From contig JAMXLM010000045.1 in NCBI GenBank assembly GCA_024280995.1, forward strand, positions 1 to 64,000: DNA of 64,000 nucleotides, given 5' to 3'. The notes below the pieces were generated by a model. The model was not told the DNA's origin and did no database searches. It saw nothing but the letters and a program-made list of their open reading frames with translations. Made by a program: the position numbers and the translations under genes. This document shows positions 28,553 to 36,812 of this stretch, in pieces. Source of the DNA: Candidatus Dormiibacterota bacterium. Lineage in GTDB: Bacteria; Chloroflexota; Dormibacteria; Dormibacterales; Dormibacteraceae. Each line of letters opens with the position of its first letter. Within the stretch, counting starts at the first letter, position 1.

Positions 28553-29977
28553 ATGGCGCGCGTCCCCTGGCGATGGATCGGCCTGTTCGCCGCGGTGAAG
28601 CTCGCGGTCACCATGGCCGTCGCCAATCGCTACGCGTGGCACGGCGATGAGCTCTATTTCGTCGCCGCCTCCAGGCACCTCGACTTCGGCTTCGTCGACT
28701 TCCCGCCGATCGTCCCGCTGATCGCCGCCGCCGACCAGGCGCTGGCTCCGGGGTCCCTGGTCGCTCTCCGTTTGCCGGCCGCGCTTGCCGGAGCCGGCGT
28801 CCTCGTCCTCACGCCGCTCATCGCCCGCGAGCTCGGAGCGTCGACCCGCGCCCAGGCGTGGTCCGCCCTCGCGATCCTCCTCACTCCCGTGCTGCTGGGG
28901 TCCAACGCCCTCTTCCACACCGCGAGCTTCGACCAGCTGGCCTGGGCGGTGGCGCTCTGGCTCTTCGCGCGACTTCTGCGGACCGGAGAGTCGCGTCTGT
29001 GGATCGCCATCGGGCTCGCGGTCGGGGTCGGGCTGGAGACGAAGCTGACGATGGCGGCGCTGCCTGTGGCGATGTTCCTGGGACTGCTCGCATCCAGCCG
29101 GCGGTCGATGCTCTTGTCGCCATGGCCGTGGCTCGGCGTCGCCATAGCGTTCGTCATCTTCCTGCCGTACCTCGCCTGGTCGGCGACGCACGACTGGATA
29201 AGCGTCCAGTACGTGATCTCTCACCGCGGTCACACCGACGGTCCGTTCGCCTACTGGTGGCAGCAGCTGCTCGTTTTCTTCAACGTCGTCTTCGTCGTGC
29301 CGGCGATCGCGGGGACGATCGCCCTGCATCGCGACCTTCGCTTCCGACCGCTGGTCTACACGTCGATCGCGGTCCTGCTGCTCTTCTTCGCCCTGGGCGG
29401 CAAGTCCTACTACGCCGCGCCGATCTATCCGGTCGTGTACGCGGCGGCAGCGATGTGGCTGGACCGGCTCCTGACGACCAGGGTCCGAGTCGCCGCCTTC
29501 ATGGCGCCGTCGGTCGCGGTCGGGCTGTTCCTCGCGCTGGCGGTGCTGCCGATCGCGCCGGTGCCCAGCGGGCTGTTCCTCGACGAGGTCGGCTGGCCGG
29601 ACCTTGCGCACCAGACCGCAACCGTGTACGGCGCGATTCCGGCGGGCGACCGCGCGAACACGACGATCGTCGTGCACTACTACCAGGAGGCGGCCGCGAT
29701 CGATTTCTACGGGCCGGCGCTGGGCCTGCCCCACGTCGTCAGCCCGCACCTGAGCTACTGGTACTGGGCGCCGCCGCGCATGGATCCCAGCACAGTGGTG
29801 ATGATCGACTTCAGCCTCGACGACGGTGACAAGCTGTTCACCACGTGCCGCCAGGTGGGCACGGTGACGAACTCATCCGGCCCTCACAGCAACTTCTACG
29901 GAGCGCCGATCCTCATTTGCTCCGGACCGAGGAAACCGCTCTGGCAGGCCTGGCGGTCGCTTCAGACCCTGGACTGA
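28553..29977 (+). CDS. GT39-like membrane glycosyltransferase
   Basis: A 474-residue polytopic protein of the ArnT/dolichyl-phosphate-mannose mannosyltransferase superfamily. WHGDELYFVAASRHLDFGFVD at the first extracytoplasmic loop carries the catalytic DE pair; DFPPIVPL, about eleven membrane helices and a soluble C-terminal domain (about 355-474) follow. It should transfer a sugar from a polyprenyl-phosphate donor to an acceptor outside the membrane. ATG 28553 has TAACCT (28538-28543) nine bases upstream and no ribosome site. The last 16 bases overlap a convergent small gene. Confidence 0.85.
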   Translation: MARVPWRWIGLFAAVKLAVTMAVANRYAWHGDELYFVAASRHLDFGFVDFPPIVPLIAAADQALAPGSLVALRLPAALAGAGVLVLTPLIARELGASTRAQAWSALAILLTPVLLGSNALFHTASFDQLAWAVALWLFARLLRTGESRLWIAIGLAVGVGLETKLTMAALPVAMFLGLLASSRRSMLLSPWPWLGVAIAFVIFLPYLAWSATHDWISVQYVISHRGHTDGPFAYWWQQLLVFFNVVFVVPAIAGTIALHRDLRFRPLVYTSIAVLLLFFALGGKSYYAAPIYPVVYAAAAMWLDRLLTTRVRVAAFMAPSVAVGLFLALAVLPIAPVPSGLFLDEVGWPDLAHQTATVYGAIPAGDRANTTIVVHYYQEAAAIDFYGPALGLPHVVSPHLSYWYWAPPRMDPSTVVMIDFSLDDGDKLFTTCRQVGTVTNSSGPHSNFYGAPILICSGPRKPLWQAWRSLQTLD

Positions 29978-30168
29978 CTCGGCCCGCCCCGCCCGCGAAG
30001 CCCGCCGGCACCGAGCACGACCCCGACCACGATCATGCCGATCCCGATCCAGAACCATTTCATGTCACCGGTCATGAAGCTGCCTTTGATGTAGCCCAGG
30101 CCCTGGCCGACCCAAACCAGGCCGACCAGGAGAAGCAGCACGCCGATGACGACGAGCCCGTTCTTCAC
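29962..30168 (-). CDS. Small two-helix membrane protein
   Basis: A 68-residue protein: Lys-Asn start, first hydrophobic helix (about 5-28), a short loop KGSFMTGDMKWFW, second helix (about 40-58) and a Gly/Arg-rich tail. The GSFMTGD loop recurs in many small actinobacterial and chloroflexal membrane proteins of unknown function (recalled, not checked). GTG start. It is 27 bases downstream of the aldehyde dehydrogenase gene on the same strand. Confidence 0.65.
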   Translation of the reverse strand: MKNGLVVIGVLLLLVGLVWVGQGLGYIKGSFMTGDMKWFWIGIGMIVVGVVLGAGGLRGRGGPSQSRV

Positions 30169-30195
30169 GACTACCCAATACCGGAAGGGGCTACG

Positions 30196-31626
30196 TCAGA
30201 TTCCGCCGTAGACGACCGACTTCTCCTCCGTGTACTGCAGGTAGGCCTCGACGCCATGCTCCTTGCCGAAGCCCGACTGCTTGGTGCCGCCGAATGGCAG
30301 CTCGTCGTGCGCGATCTGCAGCGCGTTGACCCAGGTGTAGCCCGCCTCCAGCTCCTCGACCCCGCGATGCGCGGCCGCCATGCTGGTCGTCCAGATCGAC
30401 GAGCCAAGTCCGAACGGCGAGTCGTTGGCCAGGCGAAGCCCCTCGTCGAGGTCCTTGATCTTGCGCACGGGAAGCGCCGGGCCGAAAACCTCTTCGGTCC
30501 ACATGCGCGCGCCGTCGGGCACGTCCTCGAGGATCGTCGGCTCGATGAACCAACCGCGCTCGTAATCGCCGCCCTGGGGCCTGCCGCCGCCGAAGACGAC
30601 CCTCGCGCCGCGGTCGATCGCGTCCTTGACCTGCGCCTCCACCTCCGCGCGCTGCGTCTCGGTGTGCATCGGGCCCATGCGGCTGTCCTTGTCCATGCCG
30701 TTGCCGGGCTTGAGCTTGGAGGCACGCGCGACCAGCTTCTCGAGAAGCGCGTCGTAGGCGCCCTCCTGTACGTAGAGGCGCTTGACCGCCAGGCACGCCT
30801 GGCCGCAGTTGAAGAATCGGCCGACCGAGATCGCCCGGGCCGCACCCTCGAGGTCGGCGTCGTCGAGAACGATGCACGGGTCGCTGCCGCCCAGCTCGAG
30901 CGTGACCTTCTTGAGCCCCTCGGCCGCGCGGGCCATCACGTTCTTGCCGGTCGGCGTCGAGCCGGTCAGGGCGATCTTGCGGATCAATGGATGCGACACG
31001 ATCGCCTCTCCAGTCGCCTGCCCGAGCACGACGTTGACGACGCCCTCCGGAAGGCCGCCCTCGATCAGCGCCTCGATGCAGGCGAGGGTCGACAGAGGCG
31101 TCGTGCTGGCCGGCTTGAGGACGACGGTGTTGCCCGCCGCGATCGCCGGCGCGACCTTGTTCGCCGCCAGGGTCAGCGGGAAGTTCCACGGCACGATCGC
31201 GCCGCAGACCCCGATCGGCCTGCGGAGGACCAGCCCGTAGGTCGTGAGGTCCGGCAGCCGAACGTGCTCGCCGTGGATCTTGTCCGCCAGGTCGGCGAAC
31301 CAGGCGATGTTCTCCCCGAAGCGCTGAGCCTCGATGCGCGACTCGAGCAGGGTCTTGCCCTGCTCCTTGGTGAGGATCGGCGCGATGTGCTCGACCTTGG
31401 TGAGCATGTGCTGAGCGGCCTTGTGCAGGATGTCCGCGCGCTTGTTGGCCGGCAGCCGCGACCACGTGGTGAACGCCTTCGCCGCGGCGTGCGCGGCCCT
31501 GTCGACGTCGGCGGCGTCGCCCGCCGGCACCTCGTCGACGACCTCGCCTGTCGCCGGGTTACGGACCTCGTAAGTCTTGCCGGACTCGGCCTTGGTCCGT
31601 TCGCCCTCGATGATCATCGTCGCCAT
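30196..31626 (-). CDS. NAD(P)-dependent aldehyde dehydrogenase
   Basis: A 476-residue ALDH-superfamily enzyme, closest in style to succinate-semialdehyde/lactaldehyde dehydrogenases. Catalytic residues are present: Asn in VPWNFPL (about 147), Lys in VLKPAS, Glu in LELGGSDP (about 246) and Cys in FNCGQACLA (about 280), followed by EEVFGPALPV. It oxidises an aldehyde to an acid; the substrate cannot be inferred. Divergent from an enoyl-CoA hydratase gene with a 53-base gap. Start ATG 31626; an ATG three codons later is equally possible. Confidence 0.92.
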   Translation of the reverse strand: MATMIIEGERTKAESGKTYEVRNPATGEVVDEVPAGDAADVDRAAHAAAKAFTTWSRLPANKRADILHKAAQHMLTKVEHIAPILTKEQGKTLLESRIEAQRFGENIAWFADLADKIHGEHVRLPDLTTYGLVLRRPIGVCGAIVPWNFPLTLAANKVAPAIAAGNTVVLKPASTTPLSTLACIEALIEGGLPEGVVNVVLGQATGEAIVSHPLIRKIALTGSTPTGKNVMARAAEGLKKVTLELGGSDPCIVLDDADLEGAARAISVGRFFNCGQACLAVKRLYVQEGAYDALLEKLVARASKLKPGNGMDKDSRMGPMHTETQRAEVEAQVKDAIDRGARVVFGGGRPQGGDYERGWFIEPTILEDVPDGARMWTEEVFGPALPVRKIKDLDEGLRLANDSPFGLGSSIWTTSMAAAHRGVEELEAGYTWVNALQIAHDELPFGGTKQSGFGKEHGVEAYLQYTEEKSVVYGGI

Positions 31627-31679
31627 GCCATACCCCCGTCGGTTGTTGAATTCGTTGCTTCGAATAAGGTTAGTTGGAA

Positions 31680-32456
31680 ATGTCGGTGAGGCTCGAAAAG
31701 GACGGCGCCGTCGGCGTCATCGTGCTCGACCGTCCGCCTGCCAACGCATACGACTTCGAGTTCCTTCGCTCGCTCGCCGGCGCCATCGACGACGCACGCG
31801 TCGACGACGACGTACGCGCGGTCGTCGTGACCAGCGCGTCGGAGAAGTTCTTCTCCGCCGGAGCGGACTTGAAAGCGTTTGCCGCGGGCTCTGCTCGGCG
31901 GCGCTCGATGACAGCGCTCCTCGGCAACGAGGTCTTTCGCAAGATGGAGGTCACTCCGCTGATCTTCGTCGCGGCGGTCACCGGGCACGCCCTGGGCGGC
32001 GGTCTCGAGCTTGCGCTCGCCTGCGACCTGCGCTTCGCGTCCAAGGGCTCCTACCGCATCGGGCTGACCGAGACCAGCCTCGGTCTCTTCCCCGGCACCG
32101 GCGGCACGCAGCGACTGCCCAGAATCGCGGGGCTTTCGACCGGCATCGATCTGATCGCGCGTGGGGCGACGTTCGGCCCGGAGGAGGCTCATTCCTACCG
32201 GATCGTCGACCGCCTTTACGACGACGCCGAGACGTGCGTTCGCGAGGCGAAAGCCTATGCACGCACGGTTGCGGAAGGCGCGAGCGAGGCGATCGGCCGC
32301 GCCAAGGTCGCCGCACAGATGGGATTCGGCTCACCACTCGACCTGGGGCTCGCGATCGAGCGCGAAGCGATCACGCGCGTGTTCGTGTCCGAAGACGCCG
32401 ACGAAGGCATCAAGGCGTTCGGCGAGAAGAGGAAGCCAGACTACAAAGGCAGGTAG
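31680..32456 (+). CDS. Enoyl-CoA hydratase/isomerase
   Basis: A 258-residue crotonase-fold enzyme. Oxyanion-hole segments SAGADLKAF and GHALGGGLELAL and the catalytic-region Glu in GLTETSLGLFPGTGGTQRLPR (Glu in the second half of the crotonase pair) are in place; the C-terminus ends KRKPDYKGR as is typical. Beta-oxidation-type hydration of an enoyl-CoA is likely. ATG 31680 chosen over an in-frame TTG six bases upstream because the domain starts at once. Similar enzymes are encoded at 47.7 and 48.5 kb. Confidence 0.9.
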   Translation: MSVRLEKDGAVGVIVLDRPPANAYDFEFLRSLAGAIDDARVDDDVRAVVVTSASEKFFSAGADLKAFAAGSARRRSMTALLGNEVFRKMEVTPLIFVAAVTGHALGGGLELALACDLRFASKGSYRIGLTETSLGLFPGTGGTQRLPRIAGLSTGIDLIARGATFGPEEAHSYRIVDRLYDDAETCVREAKAYARTVAEGASEAIGRAKVAAQMGFGSPLDLGLAIEREAITRVFVSEDADEGIKAFGEKRKPDYKGR

Positions 32457-32500
32457 TGGTAATCTCGCGGCTGCGAATTCTCGATAGGAGGTGGCGACCA

Positions 32501-32563
32501 ATGGCCGAAGTTGTGACCGTGAGCTCCCGGCCGTCGGCCGTCTCTTCCGGAGCTTCCTTCTAG
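32501..32563 (+). CDS. Possible 20-residue leader peptide of rsgA
   Basis: A short frame, MAEVVTVSSRPSAVSSGASF, preceded by a near-perfect ribosome site AGGAGGTGG (32486-32494) and ending TAG at 32561-32563. The stop lies four bases before the ACCTCCGG that can pair with the rsgA ribosome site. A ribosome at the end of this frame would cover that segment. Alternatively rsgA is read from GTG 32491 in another frame with 44 extra residues, and the short frame is accidental. Confidence 0.4.
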   Translation: MAEVVTVSSRPSAVSSGASF

Positions 32564-32567
32564 AAGC

Positions 32568-32616
32568 ACCTCCGGCGCGGGCGGACCGATACGCCCACCC
32601 GTTTCTAACCGGAGGT
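32568..32616 (+). promoter_or_regulatory. Ribosome-site/anti-ribosome-site pair upstream of rsgA
   Basis: ACCTCCGG (32568-32575) is perfectly complementary to CCGGAGGT (32609-32616), which contains the GGAGG of rsgA seven bases before its TTG. Pairing would hide the rsgA ribosome site behind a 33-base loop. With the leader frame just upstream, this has the layout of an Erm-type translational attenuator. Inferred. Confidence 0.45.
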
Positions 32617-32622
32617 TTCGCG

Positions 32623-33534
32623 TTGCCATCTCGTGTCATCGCCGATTTCGGCGCCGAGTACCTCGTCGACGTCGACGGGGACATGCGGCGCGCCATGACG
32701 CGCGGTTGTGACCCAACCGTCGGCGACTGGGTCGTCATCGAGGACGACCGGATCGTCGAGGTCCTGCCGCGCCGCACGGTCATCTCACGTCGCGCCGCCG
32801 GCGACGCGAACCGTGAGCAGGTGCTCGCGGCCAATGTCGACGTGGTGTTCGTCGTCGCGGCGGCGACTGATGTCAACCAGCGCCGCCTCGAGCGCTATCT
32901 CACCCTCGCGTGGCAGAGCGGCGCCGCGCCCGTGGTCGTGCTGACCAAGGCTGACCTCGTCGACTCTGTGGACCTCTCGTTCGCGGCCGCCCCGGTCATC
33001 GTGACGAGCAGCGTCACCGCTCAAGGCATAGATGCGCTCGAACAGGAGCTGCTGCCCTCCAGGACCGGTGTCTTCATCGGTCCCTCTGGTGTTGGCAAGT
33101 CGAGCTTGATCAACCGCCTATCCGGTCAGGAGGTGATGCGCACGCGACTCGTCCACGAAGCGTCGGGCGAGGGCCGGCACATGACGAGCCACCGGCAGCT
33201 CATCACCCTGCCCAGCGGCGGCATGATCATCGACACGCCCGGCCTGCGCGAGGCGCAGCTGTGGTTTGGCGAAGATGCCCTCGGCAACGTATTCGAGGAC
33301 ATCGAGGCCCTCGCGCTGCGGTGCAAGTTCAGCGATTGCGCACACTCATCGGAGCCGGGCTGCGCCGTCCGGGCCGGCGTCGAGCCCGACCGCCTGCGCA
33401 GCTATCACAAGTTGAGGCGCGAGCTCAGGGCGATCGCGGCAAAGAGCGACGCTCGCCTCCGCCAGGACGAGCGCCGCAAGTGGAAGAACATCGCGGTCGC
33501 AAACCGCGTCAGGGAGCGCTACTTGCGCCGGTGA
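32623..33534 (+). CDS. rsgA: Ribosome small-subunit GTPase RsgA
   Basis: RsgA (YjeQ) is a circularly permuted GTPase that checks 30S maturation. The roughly 303-residue protein has an OB domain at the N-terminus (RVIADFGAEYLVDVDG), then permuted G motifs: G4 LTKADL (about 108), G1 GPSGVGKSS (about 150), G3 DTPGLRE (about 204), and the C-terminal zinc-binding region CKFSDCAHSSEPGCAV with the expected Cys/His spacing. TTG 32623 is preferred because it gives a normal OB start and has GGAGG seven bases upstream; a 44-residue longer form from GTG 32491 is open. Overlaps a convergent gene by 16 bases. Confidence 0.93.
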   Translation: MPSRVIADFGAEYLVDVDGDMRRAMTRGCDPTVGDWVVIEDDRIVEVLPRRTVISRRAAGDANREQVLAANVDVVFVVAAATDVNQRRLERYLTLAWQSGAAPVVVLTKADLVDSVDLSFAAAPVIVTSSVTAQGIDALEQELLPSRTGVFIGPSGVGKSSLINRLSGQEVMRTRLVHEASGEGRHMTSHRQLITLPSGGMIIDTPGLREAQLWFGEDALGNVFEDIEALALRCKFSDCAHSSEPGCAVRAGVEPDRLRSYHKLRRELRAIAAKSDARLRQDERRKWKNIAVANRVRERYLRR

Positions 33535-33965
33535 ATTCCGTCCCAGAAAGGCACGTGACCGTGCGCGATACGGTCGAGGACCTTGTCGGCCTGAGCCTGC
33601 GTGATCTGCTTGTGGTCGACGAGCGTCTCGAGACGAGGCTTCAGGTTGGCGACGAGCCGGTCCGCGAACTGCTCCTTCGTCATTCCCTTGTCCTTCGCGA
33701 GGTCGGACAGCTTCTGCCCGGCCTTGAGATCCTTGACCAGCGTCTCGGGCTTGATGCCGAGGACGTCCGCCTCCGCCTCGATGACTGCGCGGCGGACGAG
33801 CCGGCGATCGGCGTGGTTGTCGGCCGCGGGCTTGTTCGTGCTCGCGGCGGCCGTCGGCGTCGGGGCCGGCGACGGGCTTGCCGCGCTCACGACTCCGGCG
33901 CCCAGGAGCGCGGCCACGCCGGCGGCGCCGGCGGTCTTGACGACGATTGCTGCTAACGGATGCAT
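33519..33965 (-). CDS. Secreted helical protein, unknown function
   Basis: A 148-residue exported protein. A signal peptide (KTAGAAGVAALLGAGVVSAAS) is followed by a Pro/Ala/Thr-rich linker and two similar helical units: EADVLGIKPETLVKDLKAGQKLSDLAKDKG and KEQFADRLVANLKPRLETLVDHKQITQAQADKVLDRI are abbreviations of their key segments IKPETLVKDL and ITQAQADKVL. This repeat style is common in extracytoplasmic actinobacterial proteins of unknown role. ATG 33965 has GAGGTGAG upstream. Same strand as, and downstream of, the CoA-transferase genes. Confidence 0.7.
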   Translation of the reverse strand: MHPLAAIVVKTAGAAGVAALLGAGVVSAASPSPAPTPTAAASTNKPAADNHADRRLVRRAVIEAEADVLGIKPETLVKDLKAGQKLSDLAKDKGMTKEQFADRLVANLKPRLETLVDHKQITQAQADKVLDRIAHGHVPFWDGIHRRK

Positions 33966-34036
33966 CGTTCTCACCTCAACAATTGGATTTGAGGTAGAGC
34001 TTCGGTCTCGGCTGTCAGCGCCTCGTTGCCGAACGA

Positions 34037-34810
34037 TCAGCTTTGTGTACGCGTCCAGAAACCGTCCGGGTCGAAGCGCTTGATCGCGGCAAGCTCGGCG
34101 TTGCTCGGCGCTGATGTCTCGCTTACATGTTCGGCGAGCCTCAGGTCCCAGCCTGTGTTTGCGCGCACTTCGTCGACCGTGTGCCCCGGGTGCACCGAAT
34201 CGAGATACGCCTCGCCGCCACCGTCGGGGAAGCGAAGCACGGCGAGAGTCGTGATGATCGCGACAGGGCCGCCCCCCGGCAGGCCGTTGCGCTTTCGCCA
34301 AGACGGCGTTCCGTCGCCGTAACCGGGCGATGTGATGAACGAGACCTTCTCGACCAGGCGCCGTCGTTCGTGCGTCATCAGCGTGACCCAGCGCCGGCTC
34401 AGGATCGCGATGTCGGCCCCTCCCCCGCTTCCGGGCAGCTTCACTTCCGGCTTCTTGGGATCGCCGACATATGAGGTGTTGAGGTTGCCGAAACGATCGA
34501 CCTCCGCGCCGCCGATGAATCCGAGATCGACCTCACCCTGCGCCATCAGCGCCATGGCGTTTGACATCCGGGTGGCCCAAAGCGCGCCGGCGACGTTCGG
34601 CGGGTCGCCCATCGTGCCGAGGAAGCCGGACGCCGGCTGATCGCGCATGAGGCCCACCTCGAACAGGCCACGAGCGGTCGGAGCGTGGGAGTTCCGCGCG
34701 ACCGCGTAGGCGAGGATGGGCAGCCGCATGCCGACGAAGACGAGGTCGCCATCGCGGATCTCACGCGACGCGACAGCGACCATCAGCTCCTGTGGCGTGA
34801 AGTCGCTCAT
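34037..34810 (-). CDS. CoA-transferase family, beta subunit (GctB/IpdB-like)
   Basis: A 257-residue subunit of the glutaconate-type CoA-transferase superfamily. SDFTPQELMVAVASREIRDGD, VGMRLPILA, FIGGAEVDRFGNLN and GGGADIA are typical of GctB and the actinobacterial IpdB. IpdAB hydrolyse a ring-opened steroid CoA ester and lack the catalytic Glu of true transferases; which group this belongs to cannot be settled without alignment. ATG 34810 overlaps the alpha-subunit stop (ATGA). Third gene after aroC. Confidence 0.82.
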   Translation of the reverse strand: MSDFTPQELMVAVASREIRDGDLVFVGMRLPILAYAVARNSHAPTARGLFEVGLMRDQPASGFLGTMGDPPNVAGALWATRMSNAMALMAQGEVDLGFIGGAEVDRFGNLNTSYVGDPKKPEVKLPGSGGGADIAILSRRWVTLMTHERRRLVEKVSFITSPGYGDGTPSWRKRNGLPGGGPVAIITTLAVLRFPDGGGEAYLDSVHPGHTVDEVRANTGWDLRLAEHVSETSAPSNAELAAIKRFDPDGFWTRTQS

Positions 34811-35649
34811 TCGCGAATCCGCAGCGCCTCGGTGTCGATCCGAGCGAGGTACGCCGATCGGTCGGGAACATCGAGGACCCACCGCTTCAGCCAGGCCTCG
34901 AACCCTTCGCGGGTTCGCGAAGCCGCGGCGTAGTCACGAAAGAACGCATGGTCGCGGTTGAAGTAGCCCTGGACCGGAGAGGGATGCGCGCCACCAGGCG
35001 CGTGCACCACCGCCACCACCTTGGTCTCAGGGAACAGGATCCGGTTCGGATGCTTGAGGAGCGGAGCGCTTTCCGCCAGCTCTTCGCAGGATATGATCAC
35101 GCGCCCGGCAGCCAGCCCCGCCTCCTCGGTTATGCCGAGCGGCCCCCATGCATGCGCGTGGCCGTGCTCATCGCACCGTTGCACGTGAACGATCGCGACA
35201 TCGGGCCGAACCGCATGCACTCGAACGACGTCCCCATCTCGCTCGAGATGCGGATTCGTGTTCAGGATGTCGCTCCCCAGCAGCGTCCGCGTTGGGATGT
35301 ACGGCGCGTTCCATGCGGCGGCCCACAGCGCGAGCGCGATGGAGAAGTTCGTGTGGTCGTGGATCGCGATCGAGCGCGGGACGCCTTCCTCGGCGGCGCG
35401 GCGGTAGCAGTGGCCGAGACCCTCGGAGACGTTTCCCACCCATGCCGCGGTGACCTGTCGTACGCAGCCGGCGCCGATCAGCTGATCGAACAGCGCGTCG
35501 GAGATCGGCCCCACCAGCTCGAGGTCGCGACGGGACTGGCGGATGAGCTCATGTCCGGCGGCGAACGGTATGAGCGGCTCGAGCGCCGTGCCGAGCGCAA
35601 CGGTCGCGCCGTCGGGCACGAACCGCTCGATGGCGTTCGCCATCGACAT
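34807..35649 (-). CDS. CoA-transferase family, alpha subunit (GctA/IpdA-like)
   Basis: A 280-residue partner of the preceding gene. It starts with DGATVALGTALEPLIPFAAG, followed by ELVGPISDALFDQLIGAGCV, IAIHDHTNFSIALALWAAAW and HVQRCDEHGHAHAWGP, a pattern shared by GctA and IpdA. The two subunits should form a heteromer acting on an acyl-CoA or dicarboxyl-CoA. ATG 35649 lies eight bases after the aroC stop, so all three genes are probably one transcript starting at the structured leader near 37010. Confidence 0.8.
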   Translation of the reverse strand: MSMANAIERFVPDGATVALGTALEPLIPFAAGHELIRQSRRDLELVGPISDALFDQLIGAGCVRQVTAAWVGNVSEGLGHCYRRAAEEGVPRSIAIHDHTNFSIALALWAAAWNAPYIPTRTLLGSDILNTNPHLERDGDVVRVHAVRPDVAIVHVQRCDEHGHAHAWGPLGITEEAGLAAGRVIISCEELAESAPLLKHPNRILFPETKVVAVVHAPGGAHPSPVQGYFNRDHAFFRDYAAASRTREGFEAWLKRWVLDVPDRSAYLARIDTEALRIRE

Positions 35650-35657
35650 CAACTTGT

Positions 35658-36812
35658 CTATTGGGCGATCGACTCCATGTACGAGCGGTAGTTGCGCTCG
35701 AGCTCGGCCATCGAGTCGCCACCGAACTTCTCGAGCATCGCGTCCGCGACGACCAGCGCCACGACCGCCTCGCCGATCACGCCCGCGGCCGGCACCACGC
35801 ACACGTCGCTGCGCTCGTAGTGCGCCTCGGTCTTCTCCTTCGTGTTCAGGTCGATCGAGGGCATCGGCTTCTTCATGGTCGAGATCGGCTTGAGCGCGAC
35901 GCGCAGGTCGATCGGCTCGCCGTTCGTCACTCCCCCGGTCAGGCCTCCCGCGCGATTGGTGAGGTGCTTGAAGCGTCCGCCCTGGTAGTCGATCTCGTCG
36001 TGGTACTCGGACCCAGGGCGCGCGGCGCCCTGGAATCCCGCGCCGAACTCCACGCCTTTGACCGCGTTGATGGAGAGGATCGCCTGGGCGAGCCTGCCGT
36101 CGAGCTTGCGGTCCCAGTGCACGTAGCTGCCGAGCCCGACCGGCACCCCTCGAGCCACCACCCGGAACGTTCCTCCCAGGGTGTCGCCCCGCTCAGCCGC
36201 CTCGTCGATGGCCGCGATCATCCGCGCCGAGGCGTCGGGGTCGGGGCAGCGGACAGGCGAGGCCTCGACGTCCTCGAGCCTCACCGTCTCCGGATCGCAG
36301 CCGTCGAAGCCGATGTCGATCGTGCCGATGGACTGCGTGAACGACATGACCTCGATGCCGAACTGGCCGATGAGCCTGCGTGCCACCCCGCCGGCGGCCA
36401 CTCGAGTCGCCGTCTCACGAGCCGACGACCGCTCCAGAACGTTGCGGATGTCGGTGTGGCCGTACTTGAGCGTCCCCGCGAGGTCGGCGTGCCCGGGCCG
36501 CAGGCGCGTCACGACCTTGGGCTCGAAGCCCTCCTTGGAGGCCGTCATCTGCGCCGTCCAGTTGACGTGGTCCTTGTTCTCGAGCACGAGCGTCACGGGG
36601 CTGCCGATCGTGTACCCGCCGCGGACACCGCTGACGATGCGGGCCACGTCGGTCTCGATCTTCTGCCGGCCGCCCCGGCCATGGCCACCCTGCCGGCGGG
36701 CGAGGTCGCGCCGGAGGTCTTCTTCCGATATCTCCAGACCCGCGGGCAAGCCCTCAATCACGACGGTCAGCTGCGGCCCGTGCGACTCCCCCGAAGTCAA
36801 AAACCTCAACAT
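35658..36812 (-). CDS. aroC: Chorismate synthase
   Basis: AroC converts 5-enolpyruvylshikimate-3-phosphate to chorismate with reduced FMN, the last step of the shikimate pathway. The 384-residue protein begins LRFLTSGESHGPQLTVVIEG with the GESHG signature, then RRQGGHGRGGRQKIE, SGVRGGYTIGSP, RPGHADLAGTLKYG, RSSARETA and the late TNGEPIDLRVALKPISTM. Length is normal. ATG 36812 directly abuts the structured repeat at 36813-37011. Pairing with downstream CoA-transferase subunits is unusual for aroC. Confidence 0.97.
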   Translation of the reverse strand: MLRFLTSGESHGPQLTVVIEGLPAGLEISEEDLRRDLARRQGGHGRGGRQKIETDVARIVSGVRGGYTIGSPVTLVLENKDHVNWTAQMTASKEGFEPKVVTRLRPGHADLAGTLKYGHTDIRNVLERSSARETATRVAAGGVARRLIGQFGIEVMSFTQSIGTIDIGFDGCDPETVRLEDVEASPVRCPDPDASARMIAAIDEAAERGDTLGGTFRVVARGVPVGLGSYVHWDRKLDGRLAQAILSINAVKGVEFGAGFQGAARPGSEYHDEIDYQGGRFKHLTNRAGGLTGGVTNGEPIDLRVALKPISTMKKPMPSIDLNTKEKTEAHYERSDVCVVPAAGVIGEAVVALVVADAMLEKFGGDSMAELERNYRSYMESIAQ

